Assembly: GCA_964035795.1 (NCBI GenBank)
Contig: OZ038320.1
Coordinates: 28,239,355 to 28,303,354 of the forward strand
Direction of reading: 5' to 3'
Length of the DNA stretch: 64,000 nt
Source: Pterobdella sp. o SKG-2022
Taxonomy: Eukaryota; Annelida; Clitellata; Hirudinida; Piscicolidae
Shown here: in pieces, positions 24,666 through 37,399 of the stretch
Layout of the letters: each line of letters opens with the position of its first letter
Position numbering within the stretch: position 1 is the stretch's first letter
Position numbers and translations under genes: made by a program
Notes under the pieces: generated by a model
The model's input: the letters and a program-made list of their open reading frames with translations, nothing else
Told to the model about the DNA's origin: nothing
Databases searched by the model: none

Positions 24666-27600
24666 ACGTTTTTGACACATTTACTCATTGAAAACCCACT
24701 GATGTTTATTCACCGAGTAAACAGCTTGTTATGGACAAAAATTGTATTCAATATATGTAATTGAATTTTAAAATGTAAGTATGACAAAAATTTTTTCAAA
24801 TAACATCTAAACTTTTGAGAAAGTAAAGAAAATATTACTATTGGTGACTAATGTCACTTCTCTCCTGTTGAAGGAACTCTTCTCAACATTATCTACAGCT
24901 TCCTACCATTAGCCACAGCCATTCAATGCCTTGGTACGAAAAATTACTAAAACTAAATGTTTTTTTAGAGAGCAAGTTTAAAATTTTTCAAACGAAAAGC
25001 TTTTTGGTCTATAATAAACTCCAAAGTGTTTTCATTTGATTATTTAAAATTTCCAAGTTCAAAATCTTACTAGTAACGTAAAAAATTTCTATTCTAAATA
25101 ATATTTGTTGCTCAATACTTTTTGTATTTGATGTTTTGACTTGGAAAATTGTTTGAGAAAATTTTTATAAAATATTGAAGCTCTGTGTGCTCCTAAAATA
25201 GCGTTCTAAGAAATACAAAGAAAAAAACGTATATTATTTTAGTGGCATGAAACTGATAGTCTTCAAAACCACTTTAGCATATATATATAAAGTGCCAGTC
25301 CTAATACAGTAAACTTTGAGGTTTTTATAATTGATTGATGATGATTAAGAAATTTTATATGTAAGCACAGGTAAAGATGTGTTCTGCATATTTTAAGAAA
25401 TATTAATTTCATTATCGTGCTGTTTAACACAGTGAGTTTTAATATCATTGAACTTTAATTATATTAATGAAACAGCTAAAGCCCTAAAACAATTTTTTAA
25501 CCTTTTCTCAAACACACCACATTTGCTTCTATTTTTGAGCTTTGGTAGATTTTTACAAGAAACCAAGCCTACGCTTCCCAACATATCATTGACCTAGGGT
25601 GAATGTTAATTGACTCGGTTGGTCTAAGCTTTCGTCTTTCAAAAAGAATTATTAACTTTTTCGACAGATGTTTGGAATTGATTCAGTCTTCATTTAAACA
25701 TTGAAATTTTTTGTTATTTTATCCCTAATTTTAAAACTTTTATAAAAATGGACTTTCAAGTCTTATTTTGAGCTCAGCATACAATCATCTCTACATTTTT
25801 TAAATTTTTATTTCGATATTGAAAATCTTTATTGTATAAACTATTATGAGATATCAGGAGTATGCCATATATTTGTATGGATATTCTATTAGTAAAACCT
25901 AAATTAGGTGCGTGTGGAAATTTGGTATTTGTGTTGTTTCCTTGTTAAATGAGTGATATGAATACAATTAAAACTTTTTCAAATAAAACTATAAACTCCT
26001 AATATGTATATACACAAAAATTGTCAGGAGATTTTTTTTAAACAAAGCTTCAATAGAGGTACGATCGATCGTCATTGACTAAATGATGATAGTTATAAGA
26101 TTAGAATGAGCCAAAGTATATAATGGTGAAAAAACACAAAAGAGTTGAAAGTTTATTACGACACAAAGCTTTTCGGTTGTCAAAAGATCATCATCAGGTT
26201 GTTGAGGGCATTTGAAAATCGAAAATCTTCGTACCGTAAAAGTTTTAGAGCCTTTCACTTATTTTAGCATACCAAATCTAACGTTTAGTCAACTTTTAAA
26301 AAACAGCTCGATGTACTTTGACTTTTCACGTCAACTCATGAGAGTTATAAGTACATTTATTAAGAAAAACAGCTAGAATTTTCGAATAGTATATATAAAC
26401 CTTCGCTATCAACCTCATTTACAGACATGTACAGCAGTATGATCTAATCAAATTAAGCAGTTCACTAAATAAAACAATTAAATAGTTATGAATCATTATA
26501 AAACCGATTCAAAAATTTTCAGTTTTCAAATGTTCACTTCAATCTTCAGTTGATACAAAAACTAATAACTACAATATTCATATTACTAACGTTTTACTTT
26601 TAAGCTAAACGTATCCAAAATTCTAGCTGGATTTGTTTTATAAATGCGTTAAAAACTCATAATCGACGTGAAAAAAATTTTGAAAAAAGCTTATTTATAA
26701 TTTACAGCGTCGATTTGAGTCAAACACTTTTATTAACTTATCAACAACACGAATCTCTTGTAAATTGACTCAAGTCAAACTTTAGTGAGTTTAACTTACG
26801 AAAAGCTTCGTGTTATTATTCAGTATATACAAGTGTTTGATTCAAATCTTTTTTGTTAATTGACTAGTTTAGTTAGCAAAATTTACAGCGTGTTTGTACG
26901 GTTAACCACCTTTTTCAAACTCGCTTTAACTAGCTGACTCACATTGCGGAAAAACAAAATCTTCCGCGTTAACGAGAAATATCTAAATGATAATTACTCC
27001 ATTGATTTGTATGATTTCAAAGAATGTTTTATGTATATTTTTACCGCTCTTATTAGATGCAAACTAAGATAAGCTTTTTCGATAATTTTCTTATATTTGA
27101 AATTTATACCAATTATGAACACGTTTCGAATTTTCGTTGAAAAGTTCTTAAAATTTTCTTTTGAAAACCCTCAAAAATAGCGATGGGGAAAATAAAATTT
27201 AGGAAAGTTCTAATGAACTTGAAAAGGTTGAATAAAACTCAAAATGTTTTCCATCAGTAAAATTGATAATTATATCAAATACAAGCTTCTTTATCATGAA
27301 AGTAAGTGCTAAAAAAAGCGGTTATCACCGTGAAATTCAACAATAAAAATGATTGCCATTTACAGCTAAACAATATACCTGAAATATCTACATTCTGGAT
27401 AGACTCTGAAATAGTTTCATTTAAAAAATTTTCAACACATCTATATGCTGAACTAAAAACAAGCAAAATTTGTAATTTTGAACTTTTAACTGACTAGTTT
27501 CATAAAAAGATACAGCCAAAAACACATGAACCTCCAATTATTGAACATTAAAAATAATGATAGCTCCAGCTCATGATAATAATGTTTGGCAAAAAGTATA

Positions 27601-29456
27601 TAAAATATAGTCCTAGTATATGATAAAAAACTATTTTAAGACAATAAATGCTATTAAAAAATAGATCAATACGAAAATGCTAAAACATGGAAAATATAGT
27701 TTTATACAGCACTTGGGTTCAATATAAAAAGTTGCCAAACATATTCATAATAATTTCAAAAGTAAAACAAAATATTTATTATATCATAAAAATAAGTGAG
27801 ATAAAAGTCTTGTACCAGTTGCAATATATATAAATGGATACATACAAAATATAGCGTAAATTTTTACAATAATGGACTATTTGATAACATTGTTGTTTTG
27901 AATATTTTTATAGATATAGCACTAAGTCCCTGTGAGTTAAAACGAAATATAAAAGCAAAAATGTACGGCTATGAGGAAGAATGTGGTTCTGATTTAATTT
28001 AATGGCGGGAGGATAGTTTAATTTTTGTGGTGTATAATAAGAGTGCAATTATAAATGAAAATGAAGCATTTTATGCTGCATTCAAATGTTGTGGGAATAA
28101 AATGCTTTAAAATAAGGCTTGTTTGTGGCTAGAGTCAGTAAATAACGTAATTTGTTATCAGTTTTATATTTTTATATACAAAATCAACTGAATGATAATC
28201 TATAGTAACGAGGATTAAAAGTTAACACTGTAGATTGAGACTGAGAAATCAAGAATAAATAATGTTAAAATAAAGAGTTGTTTAGAAACCTAAAAGCATG
28301 TTAAAAATAATCTGCTAGAATGTTATTAACAACAAGTATTTATAACAATTTGGATGCGTCTTTGAATTATGATAATTATTTCTGATACCATCTGGTTTTA
28401 TAGTGATACTTGCATATTACTCAATATATTGAACGATGTAATCGCTTTTTTTTTAAATCTAATAATAAGCCTGATACTGTAGATTTTAAAGTAAAGAACA
28501 TTAGAATTCTTAGTAAATAAATCATTAAAAAAATTCTTATTAAAGAAGAAATAAATCAAGGAGTAAATCAAATAAAGATTAATTGCAAAATGAAGGCGTC
28601 TGCTAAATATTTAATACTTGTAACGTTTTGTTAATTAAACTGTAAGTTATCCTTTGAAAAGGCAATACTCAATTAAAGAATATGATCTCACTTCAAAATT
28701 AGTGTTTTTGCTTATGATTATTTGAGACTCAAAATGAAAAAAAGTTTTGAATGATTGCTTAAAACATTTACAAACTTAATACATTTTCCGCAAATCTGTC
28801 CGAAGCCATTTACCTTGAAAAATCATTAAACTCTCAATAAATTTTCACAAAATGATCAACTATAGGACGAAAAAGTTAATATATACAATGAAAGAAAAAA
28901 TTTAAACTTTTTTTTACATATCATATAACCTTCTAGTTAAAAACATTGACTTAATTGCTTTAAAATTCAAAATAGAAAAACTGAGCAACAGTGAGATATG
29001 AAGGTAAATTGGTGAAAATTCATTCCAATATTACTTAGTACACTATTTAATCCAACAACTAGTAAAAAAAAAAATTTTAGAAGCATAAATTAAAAAATTT
29101 CAATCATCTAAACAATTGTAACTTGAAATTATTTTTAAAACGTTAATAAAGCTTCAAAAACTGCAAACAATGAATGATTTTGAATTCATATTGTAGTTAA
29201 AAAGACCTGATACACCTTAAAAATCATCCAAGATAGATAGAAAACACAATAATTAAACAAGATGAACAACATACTGCAGCAAAAAATGCATCAAGGCTAC
29301 ATTTAATGCATATATAATAAATAAATTTCTTAAAATGTTATTTAAAAACCAGAAAAATTCAACAAAATGAAATTCTTAAACAAGTTTTAAAAACTTGTAA
29401 TTACTCAATTAAAATCTCAAACAAAACCTCATAAGTAATAATATAGACTATACAAG
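24666..29456. other. Long AT-rich intergenic stretch
   Basis: No gene, RNA gene or protein-coding transposon was recognised on either strand. It contains a MITE end near 25007-25045 and a hairpin-core copy at 26783-26811. The part just below 29457 is the 3' flank of the minus-strand alpha-crystallin-like gene. Confidence 0.45.
26783..26811 (+). repeat. Hairpin-core repeat copy
   Basis: The copy carries the family's diagnostic right half, CTTACGAAAAGCTTCGTG. It lies in gene-free DNA. Confidence 0.6.
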
Positions 29457-30722
29457 TTAGAATTGACAGGTCATTCTTCTTGATGCAGACAGAAGATCCC
29501 CTTCAACAATAAGTAACCTTTGTGAGGTGATATAAGCAATCAAACTACGCCCATCTGAGTCTTCTGGCAGCTCAATTCTGAGCTTGAAAGAAGATTCCAA
29601 AGATAGTTCATTGCCAGAGTCTACAACACAATGCCCCTTTCCTTTGATATTCAGCTGATCATCAATTCTCTTCACTTCAATGCTCTCTACACATATTTCT
29701 GATGGAACTCTGAAGCTAAGAATAAACCTCAATGTGTTCTCATTGACTTGTAGGATTGGGATTGAAAGAAGTTTAGTATTACAATATTCTGTTTTCACCA
29801 TTCTACTTGGTCTGATGTAAATGTATGGACCATCAATAAAACTAGCCAATAGTTTTTCAAGTTGAACACTACTTGGAATGGTTGAACTATGTAGAACTGT
29901 TATGATATTAACAGGATCATCTAGCTCTTCAAGAGAATCAGTATGTATGAAAGCTGAATTTAAAATACATGAATGATTACAATGTGATAATAATACATTG
30001 TTATTTGGATTGCTTGCTTTTGCATTACTTGAAACATAAATGTTTTTTGATGAAGAATCAGGTAAGGTGTGTGCTACTTTGATGAGTCTAGTCTTGTTCA
30101 CCACCAAGTAAAAGTTTCTTGCATCATCCTTTGGATATTTTGAAGTGTCAATTTTAAGTCTAAACTTAGTTCTTAAAAACTCTTGGGCATCTGTTAATTT
30201 TTTTCTCAACATATTCATAGGATGTTCTTCATTTATTATTGAGTTAGGAGAACTAGAAATTATTTTGTTCAAGTCTTCTTTTAGTCTATCTCCAGTTTCT
30301 TCATGTTTAACTCTTATTTGAATACCTTCAATTGAATATTGTTTACAGAGAATATTTTTTTTTGAGGTTTTTGATTTATTAGCAGGTTTTTCATTTGATT
30401 TAAAAGGAAACTTGAAATTATGTGATGAAGGTCTAGATGGAGAAGACTGTAAAAGAGGTGATGGTGAAATGGGAATGTTATCTTTACTACTATTTATATT
30501 TTCATTATTTGATTTTCGGCAAATTTGCTCTAAGCTATTAGAAAGCATCAACAATGATTGGTCATAGTTAGAAGCTTTTGCAGTTTTTTTAATTTCTGTA
30601 TGTGACTTGAATAAAGGTAATATTTTTCTAAATGTTTGTGTATTTTTTTCTGAACTTTGGTGTGGTGTTAAACGTGTTAATACAATATCCGACTTTTCAC
30701 AATTGGTTCGAAATGTGTTCAT
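29457..30722 (-). CDS. Alpha-crystallin (small heat shock)-like protein, probably two ACD domains
   Basis: A single uninterrupted 421-codon frame. The last 85 residues have the shape of an alpha-crystallin domain: RFILSFRVPSEICVESIEV, a DDQLNIKGKG strand, SFKLRIELPEDSDG and a closing RLLIVEGD. These correspond to the beta-strands and the LP-x-D turn of small heat shock proteins. A weaker copy seems to precede it: FRLKIDTSKYPKDDARN, then QLEKLLASFIDGPYIYIRP. The first 130 residues are Ser/Asn/Lys-rich and probably disordered. Two-ACD small heat shock proteins are known in flatworms and some other invertebrates. The ACD I/V-x-I/V tail motif is not evident. It could instead be another p23/ACD-fold protein. 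Unlike its neighbours it has no intron. Confidence 0.6.
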   Translation of the reverse strand: MNTFRTNCEKSDIVLTRLTPHQSSEKNTQTFRKILPLFKSHTEIKKTAKASNYDQSLLMLSNSLEQICRKSNNENINSSKDNIPISPSPLLQSSPSRPSSHNFKFPFKSNEKPANKSKTSKKNILCKQYSIEGIQIRVKHEETGDRLKEDLNKIISSSPNSIINEEHPMNMLRKKLTDAQEFLRTKFRLKIDTSKYPKDDARNFYLVVNKTRLIKVAHTLPDSSSKNIYVSSNAKASNPNNNVLLSHCNHSCILNSAFIHTDSLEELDDPVNIITVLHSSTIPSSVQLEKLLASFIDGPYIYIRPSRMVKTEYCNTKLLSIPILQVNENTLRFILSFRVPSEICVESIEVKRIDDQLNIKGKGHCVVDSGNELSLESSFKLRIELPEDSDGRSLIAYITSQRLLIVEGDLLSASRRMTCQF

Positions 30723-31549
30723 TATTCCAAATTATTTTTAAATTCAATAAATTCATACAAGATTTTGAAACTTTTGCGAATCTATTGTCAGAGTAACTTT
30801 AAACAGTCTATCGATTCAAGGAAACAATTTTAATAAAGAAATTCAAACTATTCTGTCTAAAAATAATTTAAAAAAACGTAATTTGTTGCAAATCAATACT
30901 TTATTTATAACTTTAAATCGAAACTCCCACACTTCAAAACTTTGTATACTTATTCATTCAAAAGCGATTGAATTAAGCGAGCAGACTGCTTATCTATATA
31001 AATTCATTCTATTTAATATTTTTTTTTTAAATTCTTTGAAAAGTTTATTTAAATTGTTTTTCCATGATTTTTATAAGCTTTGTAAAAATTAACAATGTTT
31101 TTAATATCATAAAATGGACTAAATAAGGAATTAAGAGAACTTGGGAAACTGTTAAATAACCTATATTCATTGAACATTTTTTAAATATATTATTATATTC
31201 ATTTTTGCTTATTCGAAAGCCACTGGTTTTAATTTTATTAGGCGACGTTACATATTGATATAAAAATAATTACAGGGCGTGGTACAAACATTCCTTACTC
31301 TAATTGCGAGATTATCCAAGATTTTGTTAAAACTGAATTTGTGAAACAATGATACAAATAATGTATGTTATAACTTTTTATTGGAAAAAATTTAATAGAA
31401 ATAATAGATATTGTTCTAATCTTTCTTTTTGCACTATTTCTGTGGCGTAAACTCATTAAAAAACCCATTATGCACATCTCGAAAAACTTAATATATATAT
31501 AAGGAAATATATATATATATATATATAATTTATATATATGGCTATCTGC
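30723..31549. other. Intergenic, AT-rich; nothing recognised
   Basis: No supported gene was found. A short AT-repeat run lies near 31490-31540, next to the LINE fragment that starts at 31550. Confidence 0.4.
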
Positions 31550-31910
31550 AAAGCTTCGATATTTTTGTATTTTCGCCATTTCTGCTTGTTGGGAAGCCCA
31601 GCCGGGATTGGCTACAGTTTGAATCAAGTGTGAAGGCGAACAAGAATCAGAGCAGGCAGCCTTATAAGGGAAAATGGTAAGCCCATCAGGCCGTTTTCCG
31701 TCTCCTCTGTCAAGGCCTACTGGTTCAAGCTAACTGGGAAATCCAGTTTTGTCTAAGGCGAGTTTGATTAAATCGTTCAGTGCACGATGTCTAGGAATGC
31801 ATCCAGCGCTTAATTTGCAGGATACATGATGTCTGCCAAGAACGTCTATTTGAGCTCCACAATGACATTTGTGCATAATGTGAGTTCCACTTACGACAAG
31901 CTTTGGGAAA
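31550..31910 (-). mobile_element. C-terminal fragment of a non-LTR retrotransposon protein
   Basis: The minus strand reads HKCHCGAQIDVLGRHHVSCK, then RHRALNDLIKLALDKTGFPS, an in-frame TAG, GDGKRPDGLTIFPYK and ASQQAEMAKIQKY. This order matches the cysteine/histidine-rich and nuclease-like C-terminus of a retrotransposon protein common in marine invertebrates. One nonsense codon is the only break across about 120 residues. The fragment meets the dispersed repeat at 31875 without a gap. Confidence 0.7.
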
Positions 31911-32500
31911 TTTAATAAACTTCCAAGTGTTTCCATGTTGAATATTCATGTAAGGCTTGAAAAATCATAACTAAATTCATTACTCTGATAGAAATAGGGA
32001 TATAATGTTATAAGCTTCTATTATACAGCCGATGATGAAGTTTAAAAGTTTTAAGAGCTTTGTTTCTAATGAAGAACATTAAGCCGAAGTTCATTCAATG
32101 AAGACAGTTTTTTCCTTCAACTACTATGAAGTTTTCAATTATATATATTTTGTTATCGTTCTAAATTTTAATAAAATCTTATTTTTGTTGGTCAAACTTC
32201 ATATGTATTTCACCATTGAGTTTTAAACTGTTTCATATTTCATTGTACACCAATTATAATAAATTATAATAACTATGTTTCTTAGTTTTAATGTTTTTTT
32301 TAATTATTATTTTTATTAACTTATTATTGTTATTATTTTATTGCATACAGAGCACAAGCACGCGCCAGTAGTGTCCACTCCTTATTAGCGGTGACTTTGT
32401 GCACCAAGCCTTATTTAGTTTTAAACTTTGACAGCTATTCATATCAATGCTAATATACTATTAGGATTATCGTGAACTCTGAAATACGACCATATAGGTT
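31875..32500 (+). repeat. Dispersed repeat, copy 1 (related to 47045-47600 and 38440-38760)
   Basis: 31875-31990 is nearly identical to 47045-47163. 32050-32145 matches 47515-47605. 32084-32345 occurs inverted at 47170-47501. 32340-32500 matches 38460-38600 in the opposite orientation. The first bases are a hairpin-core copy (31875-31906). Only transposon-like or A/T-rich sequence lies inside. Confidence 0.75.
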
Positions 32501-33019
32501 AGGTTTTTATGAATTAGGTGAATATATGGTGTAATAAACACATGGTATGTTCTTATTTAATTGAAAGCTTTTAATTCTAATTTTACCTTAAATTCTAGAT
32601 TAATTTCAAAGTTAGCAACATGGTTTGCATGCAGATGAATATCAAGTTATGATTAGTATTGGTTGCCTGAATAGAAAACTATTACTATGTGTAGTGACAA
32701 TCGAGGTTGAAAATGCATAACTTATTCAAAGTTTCATAATGAAGAGTATAAGATAAAATCATTATGAAATAGGAAAATTAATAAGTTTTATAAAAATTAA
32801 AAAAAATTTTTATATGCAATAATAATAATATTAATAATAAAACTCATTGTAATTTCTTCATGCTTTTATCCAGTTGTAGTTGTTTTTATGCTTATGGATA
32901 AGATAGCTTACCAATTGGCAGTTGTCGAATCTCAAATCTTAGTTGATTGAAGGCATGAATTTTTTAAATATTTCTTATCAGAAAATTCTTTTTTTAGTTC
33001 GGTTTCCTTAATCTTCATA

Positions 33020-33056
33020 TTAACCCATTACCTCCCCTAATTCATCCGCGAATGAA
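33020..33056 (+). repeat. Probable piggyBac terminal inverted repeat with TTAA target
   Basis: TTAA is followed by CCCATTACCTCCCC and, slightly further in, the small palindrome TTCATCCGCGAATGAA. A TTAA target, a CCC start and a subterminal palindrome are typical of piggyBac ends. It lies about 600 bp from a piggyBac coding remnant. No matching partner end was identified. Confidence 0.5.
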
Positions 33057-33668
33057 TTTTTTCTTTCTTAAAATTTAAATATGTATTTAATCAATATATA
33101 AGCATTCATGAAAAAAAATTCGAAAAAGTAAATTTAAAATATTATTTTCACTGCTTCACATCATTTGTCTTTAAAATTTACCTTTTGTCTTTAAATGTGC
33201 GTTGTTTTTTTTTCACCATTAAAATTATATAAACATTTTTTAGTTTTTTATACGTTTGACAAACCATCTGGATCTTGTCATTATCCCAGCATCAGCTTTC
33301 ACCACCTTTGATGGCAGTATTTGAAGCGTTCCATGTAATGAGATATAGAGAATCGAAATTTGTTAACCTTTTATACAACAAAATAATTTATCTCAAATAT
33401 TTTTTTAAGAAAAAATAAATGCAAACAATTTTTTTTATATAAAATTTTTTTCACTCAGAATAAAAACGAATTGAAAGGAAATAATGGAACAAAAATACTA
33501 GTTTTTTTAAAGTCATTGGTGAATTAAAAGTTCACTGGTACTATCATTCAATGATATTTATATGTAAATTTATTATAGATAGTTTATTTTCAAACTTTTA
33601 AAATATTCTCTGTGATCTGAGCAAGTCAACTAACCTGAGGATGATGACCTTCGTATCTTATTTCAATG

Positions 33669-33869
33669 TTAGTCTTTGAGAACTCCTTTATAAGTCATAG
33701 GTTTCACTGAGTTTGATGCATTTTTTCTTGATTTTAACGGTAAATGGATAAATAATATTGCAAACAATTTGTGCACTAACCCTCCAAGAAAAGATTGGCC
33801 AACAACATTTTTGGATCTTATTTGAATTCTATAAGATATGCTCTCGTTGAAAAGGTCAACACCTCCCAT
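33669..33869 (-). pseudogene. piggyBac transposase remnant, copy A
   Basis: The frame begins MGGVDLFNESISYRIQIRSK, the well-known MGGVD block of PGBD transposases with its arginine-rich continuation. The following tryptophan cluster is degraded to VVGQ. It covers about 65 residues; the other catalytic blocks are absent here. It is a relic distinct from copy B, whose matching block reads MCGVDKEDW. Confidence 0.65.
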
Positions 33870-34499
33870 GTAATTTTTATAAATTGCTTCTTGTCTTTTG
33901 TGACAAATCAGGATTTAAGGACTTGTTACTAAGGCAAGGTATTTTGGGGTAAACCAAAATTGTATATTAAACTCTCTCAAGTTTATTTATATTGGCAAGT
34001 ACTTAATAACTTAAAATACGAAACACAATTAAAAAACTTTTGTACAAAATTTTGATTTAACACAACTTATGTAAAATTATACTATCAAGCCATTTAACAT
34101 GATCGCTATAATTAGATAAGCACTGAAAACTTTTAACCTCTAGTACCACCCATACTTGGACATAATTACATGAACCCTAAAAAGGTTAAAGCTGACTCAT
34201 AGATGCTCTGACAGATACAGAAAAACTGCTAACCTAAGTTCTTATTCGTTGCTGTGAGTTAGATTTTTAACTGTTTTATCAATAATGAGAATACTAGTAG
34301 TACTAGTGATAAATATATTTCAACTCTCTCGAACACTCTTCAGAGTACCCCTTTATAAATACGAGAGTTTAACACGATTGTGCCCAAAATGCTGATGGCA
34401 GTAATTTTTATTGCAACTTTTGTTCTTACCTTAAAACAACTGTATAAAAACACAGAAAAAAAACAGATTTTAATTTTGGCAAAAAATAAGCAAGATACA

Positions 34500-34548
34500 G
34501 AGTGATCTCCTATGAGATCAATGGGCGTAAGTGTTAGCAAATGGGCTT
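34500..34548 (-). repeat. piggyBac-like end, inverted partner of 35834-35882
   Basis: Read on the minus strand it gives GCCCATTTGCTAACACTT, then CCCATTGATCTC with the near-palindrome GATCTCATAGGAGATC. The same sequence occurs in opposite orientation at 35834-35882. A TTAA lies just outside its outer edge at about 34553. Confidence 0.5.
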
Positions 34549-34814
34549 TTAACCGCATAGCATTAAAAAGAATAGTTTTAAGAATTTAATTCACTTTAAT
34601 TTGATTTTCGAAACCAAAATATAAAAATATTTTGAATTTATATAATTAATTAAAATTTTTCAAAAAGTTCTAAAAAAAATTTTTTTTTTCAAAATTTTGT
34701 CGATTTTTCACTGTTTGTTCTAATATTCAAATAAAAGAAAACGAAATTTCACATATAATATCCAAAAAACTCATCAAATATTTTGAAAATAAAAATTCTC
34801 ATTCTTATTCATCA

Positions 34815-35730
34815 TTATGCTATAAATAACTCTAAGCTACGTTCAAAGTAACCGTGAATTTTTCCAAAATGTCCGTAGTCTAGCGGTGCATGGCTTGTTT
34901 TGGCATCTTCTTTGACATTTCTAGTTGTTATAATATGTTCTTGAAGATTGAAACGGGCATCATTAAGAGCTTTTGGAGGTTTTGAACAGTTATATCTTTT
35001 GATTTGCTGTTGCCTAAATGCAGAGTTTTTGAAGTAGAATCGGCTAATTGCTCTCCTAAATGTGAGCAAATCCGTTTGTGGACTTGCGTATCAATTTCCT
35101 TTATTGTTGTGGCATATTTGCTTGCCCACCAATCCTCCTTATCTACTCCACACATTTTTGAGCTAAATGTTTCAAATACATTAATAATTAAACCTTTGAT
35201 TATAATACTTTTTTCCAATGAGTTTAGCTGTATCATAATTTGCTCCAGTGTTTGCCACAGTATTATTTAGCCACCTCAAAATTAGAATTTATTCATTGGT
35301 ATCGAAACTATAGCTGTGATCCCTCTCTTTTGCTTATTCATTGTTTTTTTGTCAGTCAAAGGGCCTTTTCTTAACCTGTTGTTATCTCTTATATTCTCTG
35401 TTGCTCGAAAACCAAAACTTTTTAAATGAACTAGTAACTGATAACTTGTGAACAAGTTGTCAAAAATTGCAATGTGCCATTGGAGCTCTTCTACCGCATC
35501 CAACGTATTCAGAAAAACTTATGATCCTAGTTGTAAGCCTTTCCGTTAACCTGATAAGTTTTTACTGTAATACAGTTTAAAGTTAGAGCAATAGCTTGAA
35601 GAACCGCACAATGCCCAAAATTTGTAGCCAAATATAATTGGCTTGGCCCCAATAAATTGTTTGAGTGTGTGATGTACGAAGTATTTTATGAAATTTTGCA
35701 TCCCTCAGTTACAAATATAAACTAATATTT
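34815..35730 (-). pseudogene. piggyBac transposase remnant, copy B
   Basis: Across several frames the minus strand reads AKPIIFGYKFWALCGSS (35665-35615), FDNLFTSYQLLVHLKSFGFR, a basic LTDKKTMNKQKRG block, MCGVDKEDWWASKYATTI and FRRAISRFYFK...RFNLQEHI. These are the PGBD blocks in the correct order. Several stops and frame changes break it, so no transposase can be made. The aspartate of FDNLFTS, normally catalytic, is retained, but the surrounding frame is broken. Confidence 0.8.
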
Positions 35731-35833
35731 AAAATAAATTTTTTTTTTATTTATTTGACTATTTTATTTATTTTTTTTTAATAGTCACCTTTTTAAAATT
35801 GAAATTCAATTAATTATAATGTATTTTATGTAA

Positions 35834-35882
35834 AACGCCCATTTGCTAACACTTGTGCCCATTGATCTCATATGAGATCAGC
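35834..35882 (+). repeat. piggyBac-like end with GATCTCATATGAGATC palindrome
   Basis: GCCCATTTGCTAACACTT is followed by CCCATTGATCTC and a perfect 16-bp palindrome. It is the inverse of 34500-34548. The two copies face outward from copy B rather than enclosing it, so they belong to other, nested or truncated elements. Confidence 0.5.
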
Positions 35883-36846
35883 AACTTTCAATGCTTTTAA
35901 TTCTGTTAATTTTACATGTATCTTAAGTTTCAAAATTTTATAATATTAATTGAAGATAACTTAAAAATACTTTATTTTGTTCTAACATAAAAATGAATTA
36001 TTATGCCTTAATTAAATGTTTTTCGATAAACGCCCATAAAAGTGAAATTTGGACAATTTTAAGCTTAAATATCACAAAATTAAAATTGAAAGTTCAAGAA
36101 AAATGAATTTATTATTGAAGATATAACTTTAGTTAATAAAAAAAATTAATTGGATTTGGATAAATATTAACCAATAATTTAAATCTCCAAACTTAATTGC
36201 CTGCATAGCAATGCAGTGGCATTATAAAATAACTTCTACAAACGAGCCTCACTAAAGGTTTTATACTTTAACATATCAAGCACAGTTGATCATGAGTTGC
36301 AATTTTAAAAAATAAAATTTTTTACAAAAAACAAAAATTTCTTTTTTACTTTTCATTAAAATTTTTTAAAAATTCGAATGTATATTATATTTATAAGTTG
36401 TTTAAAAATATATACATTGGTCTATCAACAGTCTTCAACATCAATTTATGGGAAAAATTTAGTAAATTTATTGAACAAAAATAGCTAAAATTTTCGGTAA
36501 GTATAGCCTTACCATAACACGTTAGCATAAAAAGCTTGTTGAAATTATTGGTATTTATAGTAAATAAATTTTGTAGGTTTCAGGTAAATTATAATTATAA
36601 CTAATGAGACTGCATCAATTTTATAACTGTCTATGTAATTATGTAATCTAAAGTTAAAAGGGTTATTTATAAAAAGGATGGAGTTTAGATATGCTTTAGA
36701 CTTCAAAGATTAAAATTTTCATTTTTTGCAGAGAAATCAATCTCCATGTCCCCTGGTTCGGCAAGTATCCTGGTTTTTTTTGTCTTTTGCGAAGTTTTTC
36801 GAGTAAGGGATCTCAGGCTTTTGTGTCTACGTGCAATTGAGCATCA

Positions 36847-37368
36847 TTATAACCGTTTTTTACTGAATTGTTTTTTTATTTCCAAACTTCTTCTTGTCAG
36901 TAGTTTCTTTTGGGGAGAAAACTTATTAGTAACTCCCATTGTTTCCATGATTTCTGGCTTGTTCCAATTTCTTCTTTCAAAAGGGCATTTTCTCGCATGT
37001 TTGCTGATACCAGATATTTTATTTATCCCTTTTTGGGGAGCTGCATTTGCTTTGTTTTGGGCTATTCTCGTTCTTGTTGTGACTCTAGTATGCCCAATAT
37101 AGCATTTATCTGGATCACATGAGCATTTCACTTTGTAAATACTCTTTTTGTCGAATGAATTGCATTTGGTTTTGTTTGGAGCGCTTAGGATGTTTCCTAG
37201 TCTGGGTCCAGCTGAGCAATGGAAGGATACATTATTTCTTGTGAATGCTTTTTTTAGTTTTTCATTTATTTGTGGGATATATGGCATTGAGACCCAAGTG
37301 ATGTGAGGATTATTTTTCTTTGTTTTTGCTTGATCTTGTCGAGTTTCGTTAGTTTTGTGTTTTTGCAT
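36847..37368 (-). mobile_element. Penelope-like element fragment with GIY-YIG endonuclease
   Basis: The frame contains ITWVSMPYIPQINEKLKKAF, FHCSAGPRLGNIL and then the nuclease core IYKVKCSCDPDKCYIGHT with RVTTRTRI and SKHARKCPF. GIY-YIG endonucleases of Penelope-like elements show a Y-x-C-C-x-x-C-Y-I-G pattern and a following T-R-x-R-I. The reading frame is 173 codons with no internal stop. No reverse transcriptase domain is recognised upstream (37369 and above), so the copy is 5' truncated. Confidence 0.75.
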
Positions 37369-37399
37369 TGATCGTAGGTTGTAAGGTTTTATTGATGAT

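Noticed and set aside
27275..27497. Overlapping open frames on both strands
   Set aside because: Neither shows similarity, and overlapping frames on both strands of AT-rich DNA are expected by chance here.
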